64,000 bases of DNA. Origin: Mesaphorura yosii (Eukaryota > Arthropoda > Collembola > Poduromorpha > Tullbergiidae). How positions within the stretch are numbered: the first letter of the stretch is position 1; every line of letters begins with the position of its first letter. The translations under genes and the position numbers were made by a program. Shown here in pieces: positions 48,060 through 60,200 of the stretch. The notes beneath the pieces were generated by a model. It was not told where the DNA came from. It was given only the letters and a program-made list of their open reading frames with translations, and did no database searches. The stretch covers positions 124,001-188,000 of the forward strand of contig WIXG01000081.1 of the NCBI GenBank assembly GCA_009869945.1, read 5' to 3'.

Positions 48060-49479
48060 ACCACCATCAAGAAGTTTGTCTTCGCCATTTGCCAAGTCCG
48101 AGTACAACTTTACCTGTTGCCAGTTGCTTGTTAGTGAAACGTAGTCAGACGTAGCCTTGGCTTTGTACATGGAATGAATTGCGAGACTTTTGTAGTAACT
48201 TATTTGAAAATAAAATTTTAATGCCAGCCGCGTCGACGTCGCCGTCTCGTGTATTTGTACTGAAGAAGTTGTCACATTTATTTCAAATTAACGTACCACT
48301 TTCACGTACATCGAGCCTACAAATAAATTACAAACTGGTAACATAAAATCTAGCATCTACAGTCTCGAGTGCTTCACAGTAAGCAAAATTATGGTGAAGT
48401 AGTCAAGTCAATCTATTGCTATTGCAATTACTTCGCTACGTTACGTGACGTTTAAGCACATTTAACTCCAGGACTAAACTACTGATCATTAATAAATTAG
48501 TGTAGTTCTTACGTACACAGTAGATAGAGAATATATACAAAGGTTGGCCGAAAGGATGGACTCAGTGAATGGTAGACTCTTACAAAGGTTAAAGCAGCAT
48601 TACCGCGTTAAATTGGTTTAATTTTAATTTCCATCGACAATGCAAAGGAAGCAAATAAAACGCACAGTCGTAGTCACATTGTTTAGTTCCAAAGTTTCGC
48701 ATTGACAATTGACATCCTCTACAAGAAATGGCAAATGGCAAAGGAAACAATAGCAATTTGTAGGATCACAGTTGCGGGTTAGAAGGTGAACACTTAGTTT
48801 GGAAGGTCGTTGGGTACTGACGCACGTCTCGCTCTGACGCTTCTGCACCACAAATCGGGACAACACCACAAGACACAACGACATGACAAAATTCACATAC
48901 AAAGCACGATCAGCACATTTCTGATTTGATTATCATCAGCAATAATTCGGTAATAAGTTAAGGGAGCAGGGATCGGGCGGCTTGAAGGGCAAGACCGAAG
49001 TTTAATACTTGAAGGTACTGGCATTTAAGTACATCAAATCGCAAATCGCATCGTGGCTCCCTGCCATGGCTCAAATTCGTAAATTACAATTAAGACAACA
49101 CTGACAATCTTGGAATTAAAATTCTAAATGGAATTCTTGATCTTAGCAATTGAACCACAATAGACACGTTACAATTACGGGCTAATTTGCCCATTTCCTA
49201 GCCACTGACGCTATAACAGCACAAAACATCCAAGCGTAAGGTACAAAAAGCCTCGGGGTGTGGTAAGTCCAACGTTTGAAGCGCAGGGGTTGTTAAGGTT
49301 CTTCCAAGTATGTGGACGGAGAAGGAAGGTGTCGCGTGAATAGTGAATTATGATTAAGACTTGCTAATTAATTCTGCATCTGCACTGACTGCAATTCGTC
49401 TCGTGTAAGCAGGACTGCTACTGCTGGGTTGATTTGCTTTGCCTTGAGTGTGTCAGGTAGAAATTCCAAACCAAATAAA
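48060..49479. other. Probable long 3' UTR of syntaxin
   Basis: 1.4 kb between two convergent genes. No coding exon on either strand. A minus-strand AATAAA at about 48278-48283 (plus-strand TTTATT) would give syntaxin a 3' UTR of about 1.2 kb. Confidence 0.45.
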
Positions 49480-51027
49480 CTAACGAAAGCTGAGCCACAG
49501 GACGAGGCCCAGCACAAGGAGGATGATCAACACGACTATGATGATGATGATCTTTTTCTGTAAACAAAATGAAGCAAATTACCCAATGAAGTTGAAAGTC
49601 TGCCGAGTCGAATCTCTGGAATGAATGTCGAACCTTTCGTGCGGAGCTTTGCAGCCTCACGGCTTGCTGGGTTTGCTCCTTGGCTTTCTCCACGTACTCT
49701 TTGGCGTCCGATACGTGGTTCTCAATTCGGTCAATATGTTCGCCCTAAAGCAAAAACAGAATTAACATTTTATTGCCTTGATTTGACTTGATAAGGGCAA
49801 GAAAGAAAAAGGAGTATTAAAAAAACTAACTTGACTTTCGACAAGCATTGCCATTTCGACAAACATTTCATGCAGCTCTCGAATTGATTTCTCCAGTTGC
49901 AGAATATCATTATGCCTGGCCTCAATATCTGCTAGCATCTGCTTCGCTTGGGCCGACTCGGAAATGATCTGAGGACAGATTAGAAGTCAGCACCACAATT
50001 GATCATGGGCCCAATCACTGATTTCGACGATGAGCTTACCCCCTGAGTGAATACACTCCAGTTTCCTTCATCCATTAACCTTTCTACTTCTTCATCCTCC
50101 AATGGTGTTCCAGCTGTAACACGAGACACGGATATTCGTCGAGAAAAATCTCAGTTGGACACCCTCGGCATAAGTTGCCTTCATTCCCTTACCGATATCC
50201 AGCTGTCTCTTCATTCGTCCTTTACATCTGTCCCTGTAATCGGTTTGCGCCAACTGATAATCGTTCATGGCATCCATAAACAGGCGAAGAAGAGCCGCAT
50301 GTTGCGTTTTCTTAATTCTAAGTTGAGCGCCGCGATCTTCGTCGTTTTCCTCTTCTTTCGCAATCCCTCTTTCAATATCTGCACGAAATATCAAAACAAG
50401 ATTGGAATTACGCTGAAAAGAAGATTTTCAGAGAATAATTCGTGCCATACCTTTCAATTTCGATCGAATTACTTTCGACGCTAGCTTTATCTTGGACATC
50501 AGCTCGTCAAGTTCTTTCCTCTTGGCTAAAAATAGGGTGAAGACAGATTGCATTAACCACGCTTCCTGAATAAATGGGAAACATGACGTTGCTTGGAAAC
50601 TCACGATCATCGGTATTAGGCGATGACAAGATTTCACTTTGCTTTCGCTTGACTGACTCGACATCTTGTTTCAATTCGTTTACGAGATCTCTGATTTCTT
50701 CGACCTGCAAAATAAAATAGGCTTGTTGTGATACAAAAATACGTCGCAATCCGACATCATTGGCGTGGCGGGGCAACTACCTTAGCAAGGAACGCTCCAA
50801 GCCCATCAGTGTCCATTCTCTCCATTTCGATAACGTAGGAATCATTGGATGGACCATCACTATTGCCATTGTACGGAGGAGGCCTTCCGTCATTGTAATT
50901 ATTTCCGCTGGAACTGGCTTGGATTTGCTGGATCTGAATGAGTATGACAATGTAAATGAAACCGCCCAAAATATGACTCAACATGGGAACTTACCTGGCG
51001 GAGAGCCGCGATTCTGTCTCGCGGCAT
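49480..51027 (-). CDS. Plasma-membrane Qa-SNARE, syntaxin-1/2/3/4 group
   Basis: t-SNARE for vesicle fusion at the plasma membrane. Eight or so minus-strand exons from ATG 51027 ([11 protein letters not shown]) to TAG 49480. An Habc domain is visible ([20 protein letters not shown], then [33 protein letters not shown]), then the SNARE motif with [40 protein letters not shown] and [20 protein letters not shown], which contains the central-layer glutamine in ESQ. The last exon is a tail anchor: [20 protein letters not shown] then WLSFR and stop. Compared with classic syntaxin-1 the N-terminus has an Asn/Pro/Ser-rich insert of about 30 residues. A related paralogue such as syntaxin-4 is equally possible. 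The gene-free 3.2 kb upstream may be regulatory. Confidence 0.93.
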
Positions 51028-53401
51028 TTTGGCAAGGGATTTTCTGACGCTTGGCGTCGACGATGACTCGTAAAATCTTTAAACTCGCACGAATTTCTGC
51101 AGCTGAACGTTATCTCGTACTAATTTCACTGTTCACTCGACGCGATGCGACGAAATTGGCAGAGGAATTTGGAACGGAACAGGTTAAGGATATGAAAATA
51201 CTTCAACTTTAGGACTTCGTCAATTCGTGGATATGTACGATGTTTATTACGTTACGTGTGATGTGACACGAGAAAAATTAGCAGCCTGGCCTGCTTATTA
51301 CTGCAATATTATTGTCAATTGTTAAAGATAAGGAGAAATTGTTGCCTAACGTTAATAGTACACACGTGTGACGACGTGTCGTGACAGGGCCCGACCGACA
51401 ATTTATCTTCTATTGTTGAAAAATGATTTTACGATGCCCTTGGGAGGTGTTTAGTGTTGAATACTTAACTTTATGTAAATATCGCGTAAAGTGTTTATCT
51501 GTTGATCATTTTCAGTTCTTGCAATTGAGAATTAGCTCTATGTAATGGGTAAGACAAGGGTTGGCAAAGAGATAAAGGATCTTTTGTCGTAGGATTTAGG
51601 CTTATTGTTTACTTTGACAAGTAACTTTGACTTTGTAAGTCGCAAGTAATTAGTAATTTTGTATTTTTGTAGCTCGTGATGATGATGTAGTAAAAATTAT
51701 GGTCTCACATAAAAGGTCAAGTCTTTTTGGTAAGCAAGAGTGTAGAATTTGGTTTTTATTGTAGTTAATTAACGTTATAGGCCATGGAGACAGGAGAGTA
51801 CTTGAGTTGGCTTGGCTTGAGGCTAGGCAGGTTGGAATATCATTTATACAGATTTCTTTAGGAAAATAGATACGATAATCTATGCATAGTAAAAATCTCG
51901 CTGTGGTTCTCGTCTCGGGTTGCGTTATTTTGTGTGTATTGTGGTGTAGTTAATGTCAATTGTGAAGGACAAGCTGGTTTTAATTAACTTTATAATGTGA
52001 GTATATTATTGTATATTTTACGATGAATCGTGACAGGAGTAGGAATTTACGACGGTAGGCAAGGTATCAAAGTGACATGATAAGGAAAGATGAGTTAATA
52101 TCTGATTACGCTACGGTGGCGTGGCTTGGCGCAGGTTGCAGGGCTGAGTTTAGGCCGATTTGAACTCGAACTCAATATGGATTTCCAATGACAGCTAATT
52201 ACACTGAATGTCCGAATCACTTTCGTGGTCCTTGTTGAATTGCCAGCAGATTAAGATCTGATTAAGCTCTGGTCATAATAGTCGTAAGGTCTTCTCTTTC
52301 ATATGTCTTCTGTCTGCAATCACTGATTATTATCACTTGTTGTATGTCAGTAACCCTTGATGATGTGACGAGGTGATTCACATTCACAATTGTTCGTTTT
52401 CGCTGTTTAAGTTGCACCAACAGGAATGACGGCGGTGATAGTAATGATGATACTGAACCAATTAACCAATCTGTCAATGCGTTCGTGTTCGTAGTTCCTA
52501 CGCTTGCGTGCGACGGGCCACGAGATAAGAGTACCAGTATCAGTTTTGTTGATAACGACACCAGCCTCTGTCTGTTAATGACAATGCGCAACGGGTTACT
52601 CCATTACTCAATCGCTTCGTTTATGTTTTCAATGTCATCCAATCTGGTTGAACTGACACATAATTGATGAGCTTTGTTTTGGCTTGGCATTAATTGGCAC
52701 TGAATCACAAAGATGAATCTCCAGCTTTTCAAGTCCCACCCAGGTTAAATCTCTTCATTTCCCAGGCACACGCAGTTAATTTCATAATGATTTGATCACA
52801 CCTATTTTAAGGTGCACCACACTACATACGATCGTGATCCATGACAATAATTGATGAATGAGTCATTGAATAATTAGCCAAATCGGCGGGCTGCACTATA
52901 CAGGTAACGTAACACGTAACACTAACACTTGGCTAATTAGCAACCGATTCCAAAAGAATAGCGGAGAACTGAGAATCAAGTAGATAGATAGTCTCCAACA
53001 AAACAACGGAACGTGGTACAGTCAACTTGTTCGTGGCCTTGAGACTTATACTGATATTGATACTGCAGTAGTTCTACGATCCGACTAACACTGACTTGAC
53101 TACGATGAAGTTCCTGAAGCTGATGATCTGTCTATTCTATGCTACCTGCTCCACACCTGTCTGTCTTGTCCTCCTGTCCTGTCCTGCGTGGCTCCTGTAG
53201 CAGCATCAGCAGTCCTCTACTCGTGTGCATGTCTTCTTGATTGATTTACTAATAAAACCAAAAATAAAAAGAGAAAAGCTTCTTCCTTCCTGTAAAATCT
53301 TTTATCCCTCCCAATCCCACGCCACACACGGCACGGCTACAGACACATGCATACTTATAAGTTGTTTAGTTGCTATGTGTAATGTGGTCGTATGTCGGTT
53401 C

Positions 53402-53478
53402 GCGATTCGCGATTCACGTATTCGTATTTGTACCTCGTTCGCGTATACGAAAACGAATACGAGATTCGCATTCGTATG
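53402..53478. repeat. Imperfect inverted repeat of CG-rich GATTCG/CGTATTCG units
   Basis: GCGATTCACGTATTCGT on the left is mirrored by ACGAATACGAGATTCGC about 30 bases later, with two mismatches in 17. CGTATTCG-like words recur five or more times in this stretch, in contrast to the AT-rich surroundings. It could fold into a hairpin of about 17 bp stem. Confidence 0.6.
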
Positions 53479-54055
53479 CGCGTATTCAGCATCATTGCAC
53501 GTACACTACGAATTTGCTGAACTCACCTGTTTTTCTCGTCTTGTACCATGCGAAGAGAAGCCGAATCTGTGTGGCATAACTCACCATAATAATAACGTGG
53601 AGCGTATGTGTCATCACTTTATTGCCACTGCAGCGCAGACAGGAGTGCTCGTAAAGTGATCATCAGAAAACACTTCATAGGCGAACGGACCATTAAAGTG
53701 TGGAATTGCAAAATGATGCGGATGTTTGCTCGACTCGAGGCAGGCAGACACGCAATCGTAAAACGCAAACTTACAAGAAAACGTGCTCGACTCGGAAGAC
53801 ACGACAAGGGAAAAGAGAAAATTGGCGAAGGCATAACCTCAACACTGAACTTTCAACATTTGTCTTGCCAGTTAGAGTCACAATTACGAAAATGAAACCT
53901 GCGACAGTGACAGTTATGATGACTTTGTGGTTATACCGTATTGTGAACATTATGAATGGAAAATGGCATCTTGAGATTTTGGTATTCTTCCGCATCGCAA
54001 TCAATAAAACAATAAAATTACGTATGTAGAACAACTGAACAACTTGTCTTTGTCT

Positions 54056-54061
54056 TTTATT
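54056..54061 (-). terminator. Poly(A) signal (minus) of PSME4
   Basis: Plus-strand TTTATT reads AATAAA on the minus strand, about 195 bp after the PSME4 stop. Confidence 0.5.
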
Positions 54062-54255
54062 AATACTATGACTGCGTAGATTGGTTTAATAGGGTCAATA
54101 GCCACCAGCGCGATACTACACGACGTGCCGTCGTCGCGTTGGTGTGAATTATTCATGCTTATTTACAAGTTACAAAACAAAGTGATTAATTATTCAATGA
54201 TTGTTCATGTTTGATCGAACAAACGTAGATTTGACTATATTTAGCAATAGCAATT

Positions 54256-57200
54256 TTACGCATAATAACACGGTGATACAAATATGTCCGTCAGGATACA
54301 AAGCTGGTCTTCACTGAATTTAGTTTTGTGAACCGACCAATTGTCGTGATGAGTGCGGCGGAAGTTGAGGAGACATTTTCGCAACGTACTCTGCAAAGAA
54401 ATGACGAGTATGAGCAGTGGTCGATGATGTTTTATAACACCGTGGTATCACAGTGGTAAATAACGTTAAATAACGGGGTGTGAAATGTTCTCCAGGCTGT
54501 GAAATATTATGAAATATTCAGTATGATGACGTAATTAGCGTTATTTGCCGCCATTTTCTATTACAACATTATTCGTTATTTAACGTTATTTAACAATATA
54601 TCAAATTATTGAACGTTATATACCATCATTCTCTAATCTCCCACTTTTTACTTCGCAATATTGAGCGTTATTTACCACCGTTTATCTAACGTTATTTAAC
54701 GTTGTTTAACAATATTACACGTTATTTCACACTGTCTTTTATCATCATATTTTGTTCACAATATTTCATAGTATTAGGCGTCATTTACCAATATTTCTCA
54801 GTGTGATGGGAAATATTCCAAAAAAGTGTAATTTATCGAACACTGGGTATGAGGAAATATTGGCTCGAAATTACGGCACTGCACAATATATTAACTTGCT
54901 CACCGGTATTGGCTCGGGATCGTGGAGATGCGTGGATAACGTGACTAAGACATCGGGTAGAAATTCGGGACAGTCGTATGGATGAGCTTCGACGAAGGCA
55001 CAAAGTCCCAGGATTGTCGAATGCGCTGTGTCGATATCTTCAGGGCTCAATACGATTCTGGGTGATGACACCAGCCCCTTCTTGCGTCGCGTGGTAAATT
55101 TCCTGGCTTCTCTCTGAAATGTGCTCTGAAATGACAAGGCAAGACAGGGTAATTAGTACGCCATGATTACAAGTAGCGCGTAACTTGAAGCACCGCACCG
55201 TTTGGAAACTTACCAGGAGCTCCATCGGCTTCTGAACAATTAAACAATGAAGGAACCCACTCAAAACACTTGAAGCTAATGCCCGGACTTCAATCTTCCG
55301 GTCGGAGAGTAGCACCAACACCAGACTGATGATCTTGTCTGAGAAGGTCTCATTGCTCGCAAAAATGTTGGTATTATTAAGAGCCAATACTTTCAGGAAT
55401 TCTACAACGCAGAGACGAGCGCGCCACGAAGGGCTTGTCGATGCGACTTGCTGAAAAAACGACAAATTTTCGAGTTCACTCAATGTCAATCGCCCAAGCT
55501 CAGATCCGTTGAAAATAGAGCCATACCTGCAATTGTGTGAGTATAGGCTCCACATTCTGTGGCAGAAGAAGAGTCCTTGACAAACCGGACAGTGCCACGG
55601 TTGTTAACTGCGCTACTTCGGGATCGGGATCGTAGCTCTCAAAGTGACAGAGTAGCGGTATGAATCTATAAACAATCGGTGGAATTGTGGTCTCCATGTC
55701 CCAGCAAATTGCGACTAGCCATTCCACGGCTGCAAAGAAATTGTCACGTCACGTTTTCATAACCAAGCAACTGAGTTCCAACGACGAACTATATGCAACT
55801 ACATCTCACCTGATTTGTACTTCAACAGAAGTTTGCGAGCCTGTGCATTTTCTTCTGTTTCGCCCATATTCGCCTGATACTTTGTTGCTTCAATAACTAA
55901 ATTTTCCAGCGCATCAAAAACTGACTCTACAAATGGCTCGTACTTCGGTGCAACTTCGCACTGTAGTTTCAGTGGACTTTCCACTGCCCATTCGAACACG
56001 TCGCCCAATAATCTGCGAGAATGTAGAACCAGCTTAAGCTTTGGCATACCAGATTACATAAACTAGCTTGATCTTTACCTTCCAAGTTGGTCTCGGACTG
56101 TGACGTAAGGAATTGGATTGTCAAGAATGTGAATCTTGATGAGGTTCAGGATTTCAGGAAATATATCACCGCCACGCCAATGCAAATTCGCAATGACATT
56201 GTCGAAGAAACTCATGTTCCTAAAAACTCAGAGATTAACGACCTGCCGACCTCCCCTTTCGTTTTGGTTAGGAAAGGACTCACTTGAATGCATCCACCGA
56301 TGTGGTGTGCGCAGTTTCCAAACTTGTGATAAAACGTGCCTTCATGAACTCAATGAAGAATCGCAATTTGTTCGGATCTCGGTTTGACTGAAAGAAAAAT
56401 TTTTAATTTTCAAAGCACATTAAAGGTGTGTAAGGTGAAATGAAAACGACTCCAGTCTTGTCTTACATTCGGAATGATCATGGCTCCGCTCCAGTATTTC
56501 ATCGTCTCTTGTGTCACATTATCCAGGCACTCGTGAAGAATGGGTTCCACGACTGTCCATAATTCACTGATGGATTCCTCTCTCCATGACTTGACTCCGT
56601 GTAAAATCCCGGAAAGAATGTCTGCAGCACAACGCTGCAAATAGCAAAAATCACATACTTTTTTACTTCACCTGTCTTCAGACGAACATCAAAATCTTGT
56701 TGCAATCATACCTGCTTCCACTGATCTTTGTCTTTTCCCAATTCAGGAATCATACTAAGAAGTAATTTCAGAGCGTCTGGTCCATTGTTACGTGTGATGC
56801 ACTGTGGAAGGAAAAATTTACGGATCAGAACGCCTTTTATTAATGAATGTCGGAACCGTTAGTCATTACCTTAAGGATCTGGGTTCTTTTCATGTTCAAT
56901 CCTTTCGCTCTGTCTTCTTGAGTCCAAGTGTCCAGCAGGCTCTTCAGGTACTCAGGATTCTCCATGTAGGCTTTAGCGACTTCAAAGACAACTTGCACTG
57001 CTTGTGTCTGCACCACCTCATCGGTCAAGTCAGAGAAATTTTGTGGTGGTTGCTTGGATTCGATTCTCAACGGAAGAGGCGTGAAACCGAAGTAAGGTTT
57101 ATGAATCCTAAAACGTGGAACGTTGTGTCCATTCACATCCGTCACTGTGAATCTCCCGTTTAAAATCGGATCTTTACCAGGGTCAGATTTATACTGAAGA

Positions 57201-60200
57201 ACCGAGTGAATTGATTCTCCCTAAAATTAAAATATGGGAAATTTTTTTTACATATCGAAAATTGTGAGAATGTTAAAGCCCTCGGCTCACCTCAGCAAAT
57301 TTGAACCCTGTTCTTGTGTCGATTGTTACAAATGGATACTTCCTCTTGAAAAGTGCCAGAAGCCAATTTAACGTCGTCAGCGCATTCTAAGATTCAAAGT
57401 GATTTGAACTCGACTACCTTGATATGAGATTATTGAATCTCTTACGGATCTGATCTCTGGTGTCTTTGAAATTAAAGAGTCAAAGAAATATGCCACCATC
57501 GGCTTCGGTAACTGCATATTTTCTGTTATCAGCACACTGAGCATGTTGGCGCATAAAATTTTCTGCCGCCAGTGACTAAAATGAGAAAATGTAGATTGGA
57601 ACCAAATACAAACAATGCACGGATGCCGCCACATGGCCAATTGCCTTACTTATTGCCACTGATCGCTGATTCAATCAGTTGTGATAGCAGATTGTTGAAG
57701 ATGCCTTCATTCAGATCTCTTGACTTTAAGTATCTTACTTCAAAACTTTTCAATACGGCTGGCGATACCAAATCTTGAGCTAGGCTTTGTAGGGCTGGAC
57801 TTCCCTCTTCTTTAAGTGGGAAGAATATGAACGACTGTGAAATCACTTTTCTTATGGCGTCCATGCACTTTATGATAGAATTCTTCTCGGAGAAAGGGCT
57901 GCGGAGGAGAGCGAGCCATAGCGCTCTGATTTCCTCCCAGGAGTTGAACAAAACTGGAGAGACTTTGCATGTTAGAAGTGTGTAGAGTGTGCCCTGTAAT
58001 GTCAAGAAACTTCAATGTGAACAAAAAGTCAACAATAATATTTAAGTCGAATTTCGAGTCTTACCTTGTATTCATCGTGAGTAACACCAGGCTCCAGTTT
58101 TTCAATGAATAGTCGGGAAAATCCACGCGAAACAACAGCAGAGAAAGAATCGATAACACGACAAAACCGCCCTTGACCGAAAATTCTGACTTTTGCGTAT
58201 CTATTCACGCAAAATTCGAACAATTTCAGCATAATTTCATGATGGCTTTTAGTCCAAGTTGTAGAAGCAGAAATTCTACCGAGTAAAGAAAAACATGAGT
58301 GAAAGAGTGGCTCTCAAAAGTTGAAGGTTGCATGAAAAGTGCAGCGTACCTGACTCGTTTCAAATGCGTTTCGAATGCACGAGCAATATGAAGAGCTCGA
58401 GTAAATTTCTTCTTAGGCTTCAAGCTATTGTTCAGATTGGTTGTGTGATTAGATTTTAATGGCAGTACCATTCTTCTATCAGGCTCGAAATTCGGCATAA
58501 TTAAATTATCGAATCCCTGTTCCGAAATGAGATAATGGAAACACTGCCAAATCAAATCAAAGCACATGAAAGTTGATAAGAAAATTCCAATTTACCCGAA
58601 TCACAGCAATGTAGGCCTCTGTGTCGTCAGACTTGAAGTTATCCAAGTACATTTTCAGTTTCGAGTACATATCAAAGTACGACTTCTTTATCGGGTCGTT
58701 TGTGATCGGATCCCGAATGTCCATTTGTGATATAGAAAACTCCATTCGCACAGGCACTATATCAATAACTGTTTCTTCCCTACATAGAAAATGAAGGTTA
58801 CAATTACGAGTTGAACTTGAACTGGCAGGAAAATGGCTGAAAATCATAAACTTACGAAGTGATAGGAACATCGTCCCAGAATGGCAAGATTGTTTGAATG
58901 CCCTCCAAGGTACATTGAAGAACTTGAATAATTTTGAGTAAATTCTTATTGAAAGCGTCGTTGCGCTGCGATAATGCACCAGGTCGATTGATGTAGCCCG
59001 AATACTCCGTGTACACTCGTAAAAACACAGTCTTGGCCCATTCTAATTCGGCCGGGTTGGGAATGTGCCATTTGCAAACAACGTCTTTGATTTCCATTGT
59101 TAATCCCCACTCCTATAAAGACAGCGTTCGGAAGTAGTATTTGTAAATTGTACGGGAATTTTTCATTCTCATTAATGTCGACTCACATTAACTGCCAAGT
59201 ATTTTGGATCATCAAAATCAGATTGCGTTATGCGATTTTCCAGTGGGTACGTGAGCACCAGGCTGTTAAGCAGGCGCAGAATTGTGGAGGAGGCGAACCC
59301 GTATCCCCTCTTGCCATTCAGTTTTAAGATAGCGGAGATCGTTTTGTCGATATCGTCTTTGTAATTAAGTAACTCAGTGCCAATTGTTTCGAAGATCTAC
59401 AATACAGATACAAAGGTTAAGGAAAGGCACGAGCGCGTGAATGCAAAAAACCGACACTTACAAAAGATAGTAAGAGTAAATGAAACTGAAGAGTTTTCTC
59501 CAACTCCTCGTCGTCAAGTATGTCATCTGTGATTGCTTCTTGAATTAAGGAGCAGAGACGAGGAACTAATCTCGGCAGCATGACATCAGGACGAACCTTC
59601 ACAATCGATATGCAATTAGCATCTGCAGTGCAGCATTTAAATTACTCAAAGAATTTAACTTTAGACTTACTACTGAGAACGCTTGCAAAATGGAGGCAAA
59701 CAATCTTCCCGAGACGTCAGTCTCCAAAGTTGAGCTCAAAGCGTAGGTTGTCAGTTTCTTTGCCATTGCCTATGGAACATGCTTCAAGTAAATTCCTGCT
59801 ACTGTAAGCTACTAATTATTATATTGACTTCAGATAAGGAAATCAGACCTTCAAAATCTTTGTCGAACTGTGCGAGGCCAGTCGATGGAACACAGCCCAA
59901 ACAAACTTTTCTAGTCCAGAATCCTCCGCGTTGATGGCCTGCCCTGCTGTTATTCGACTGTCTGCCATCCTCGTATTTTCGTGAGTCCGGTTTTCTATCA
60001 GTGAAATGACTCTTTCAATGAATTGCAAACTGAAATCCTCTAAGCATCCAGTCGCGATTGCCAGTTCCCTCAGTTCCTTAATTGAAATCAAAGAATTTCA
60101 ATTAGACTGCAGAATAAATCACATACGACTAGACTGAGGATTGACGAACCTCGTCCTCAATGTCACTGCTCAAACTGGAGCAGTCAACAAATGGAACAAC

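Larger units (their letters stand above)
51028..54255. other. Gene-free 3.2 kb between syntaxin and PSME4
   Basis: AT-rich DNA with no convincing coding exon; open frames near 53225-54034 overlap each other on both strands and lack any recognisable content. It holds the syntaxin promoter and the PSME4 3' UTR (minus-strand AATAAA at 54056-54061) and an imperfect inverted repeat near 53400-53475. Confidence 0.5.

Noticed and set aside
49368..49479. Extra syntaxin C-terminus ending VQMQN
   Set aside because: It is in a different frame; the tail-anchor frame ends at TAG 49480 right after the membrane segment.
53225..54034. Open frames of 95-144 residues on both strands
   Set aside because: They overlap in several frames, contain no recognisable domain, and lie in the gene-free region; composition follows the AT-rich background and the hairpin.
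54871..54906. PSME4 ending at the stop near 54871
   Set aside because: That stop is intron readthrough. A later exon (54256-54390) carries the conserved [10 protein letters not shown] and YYA end.
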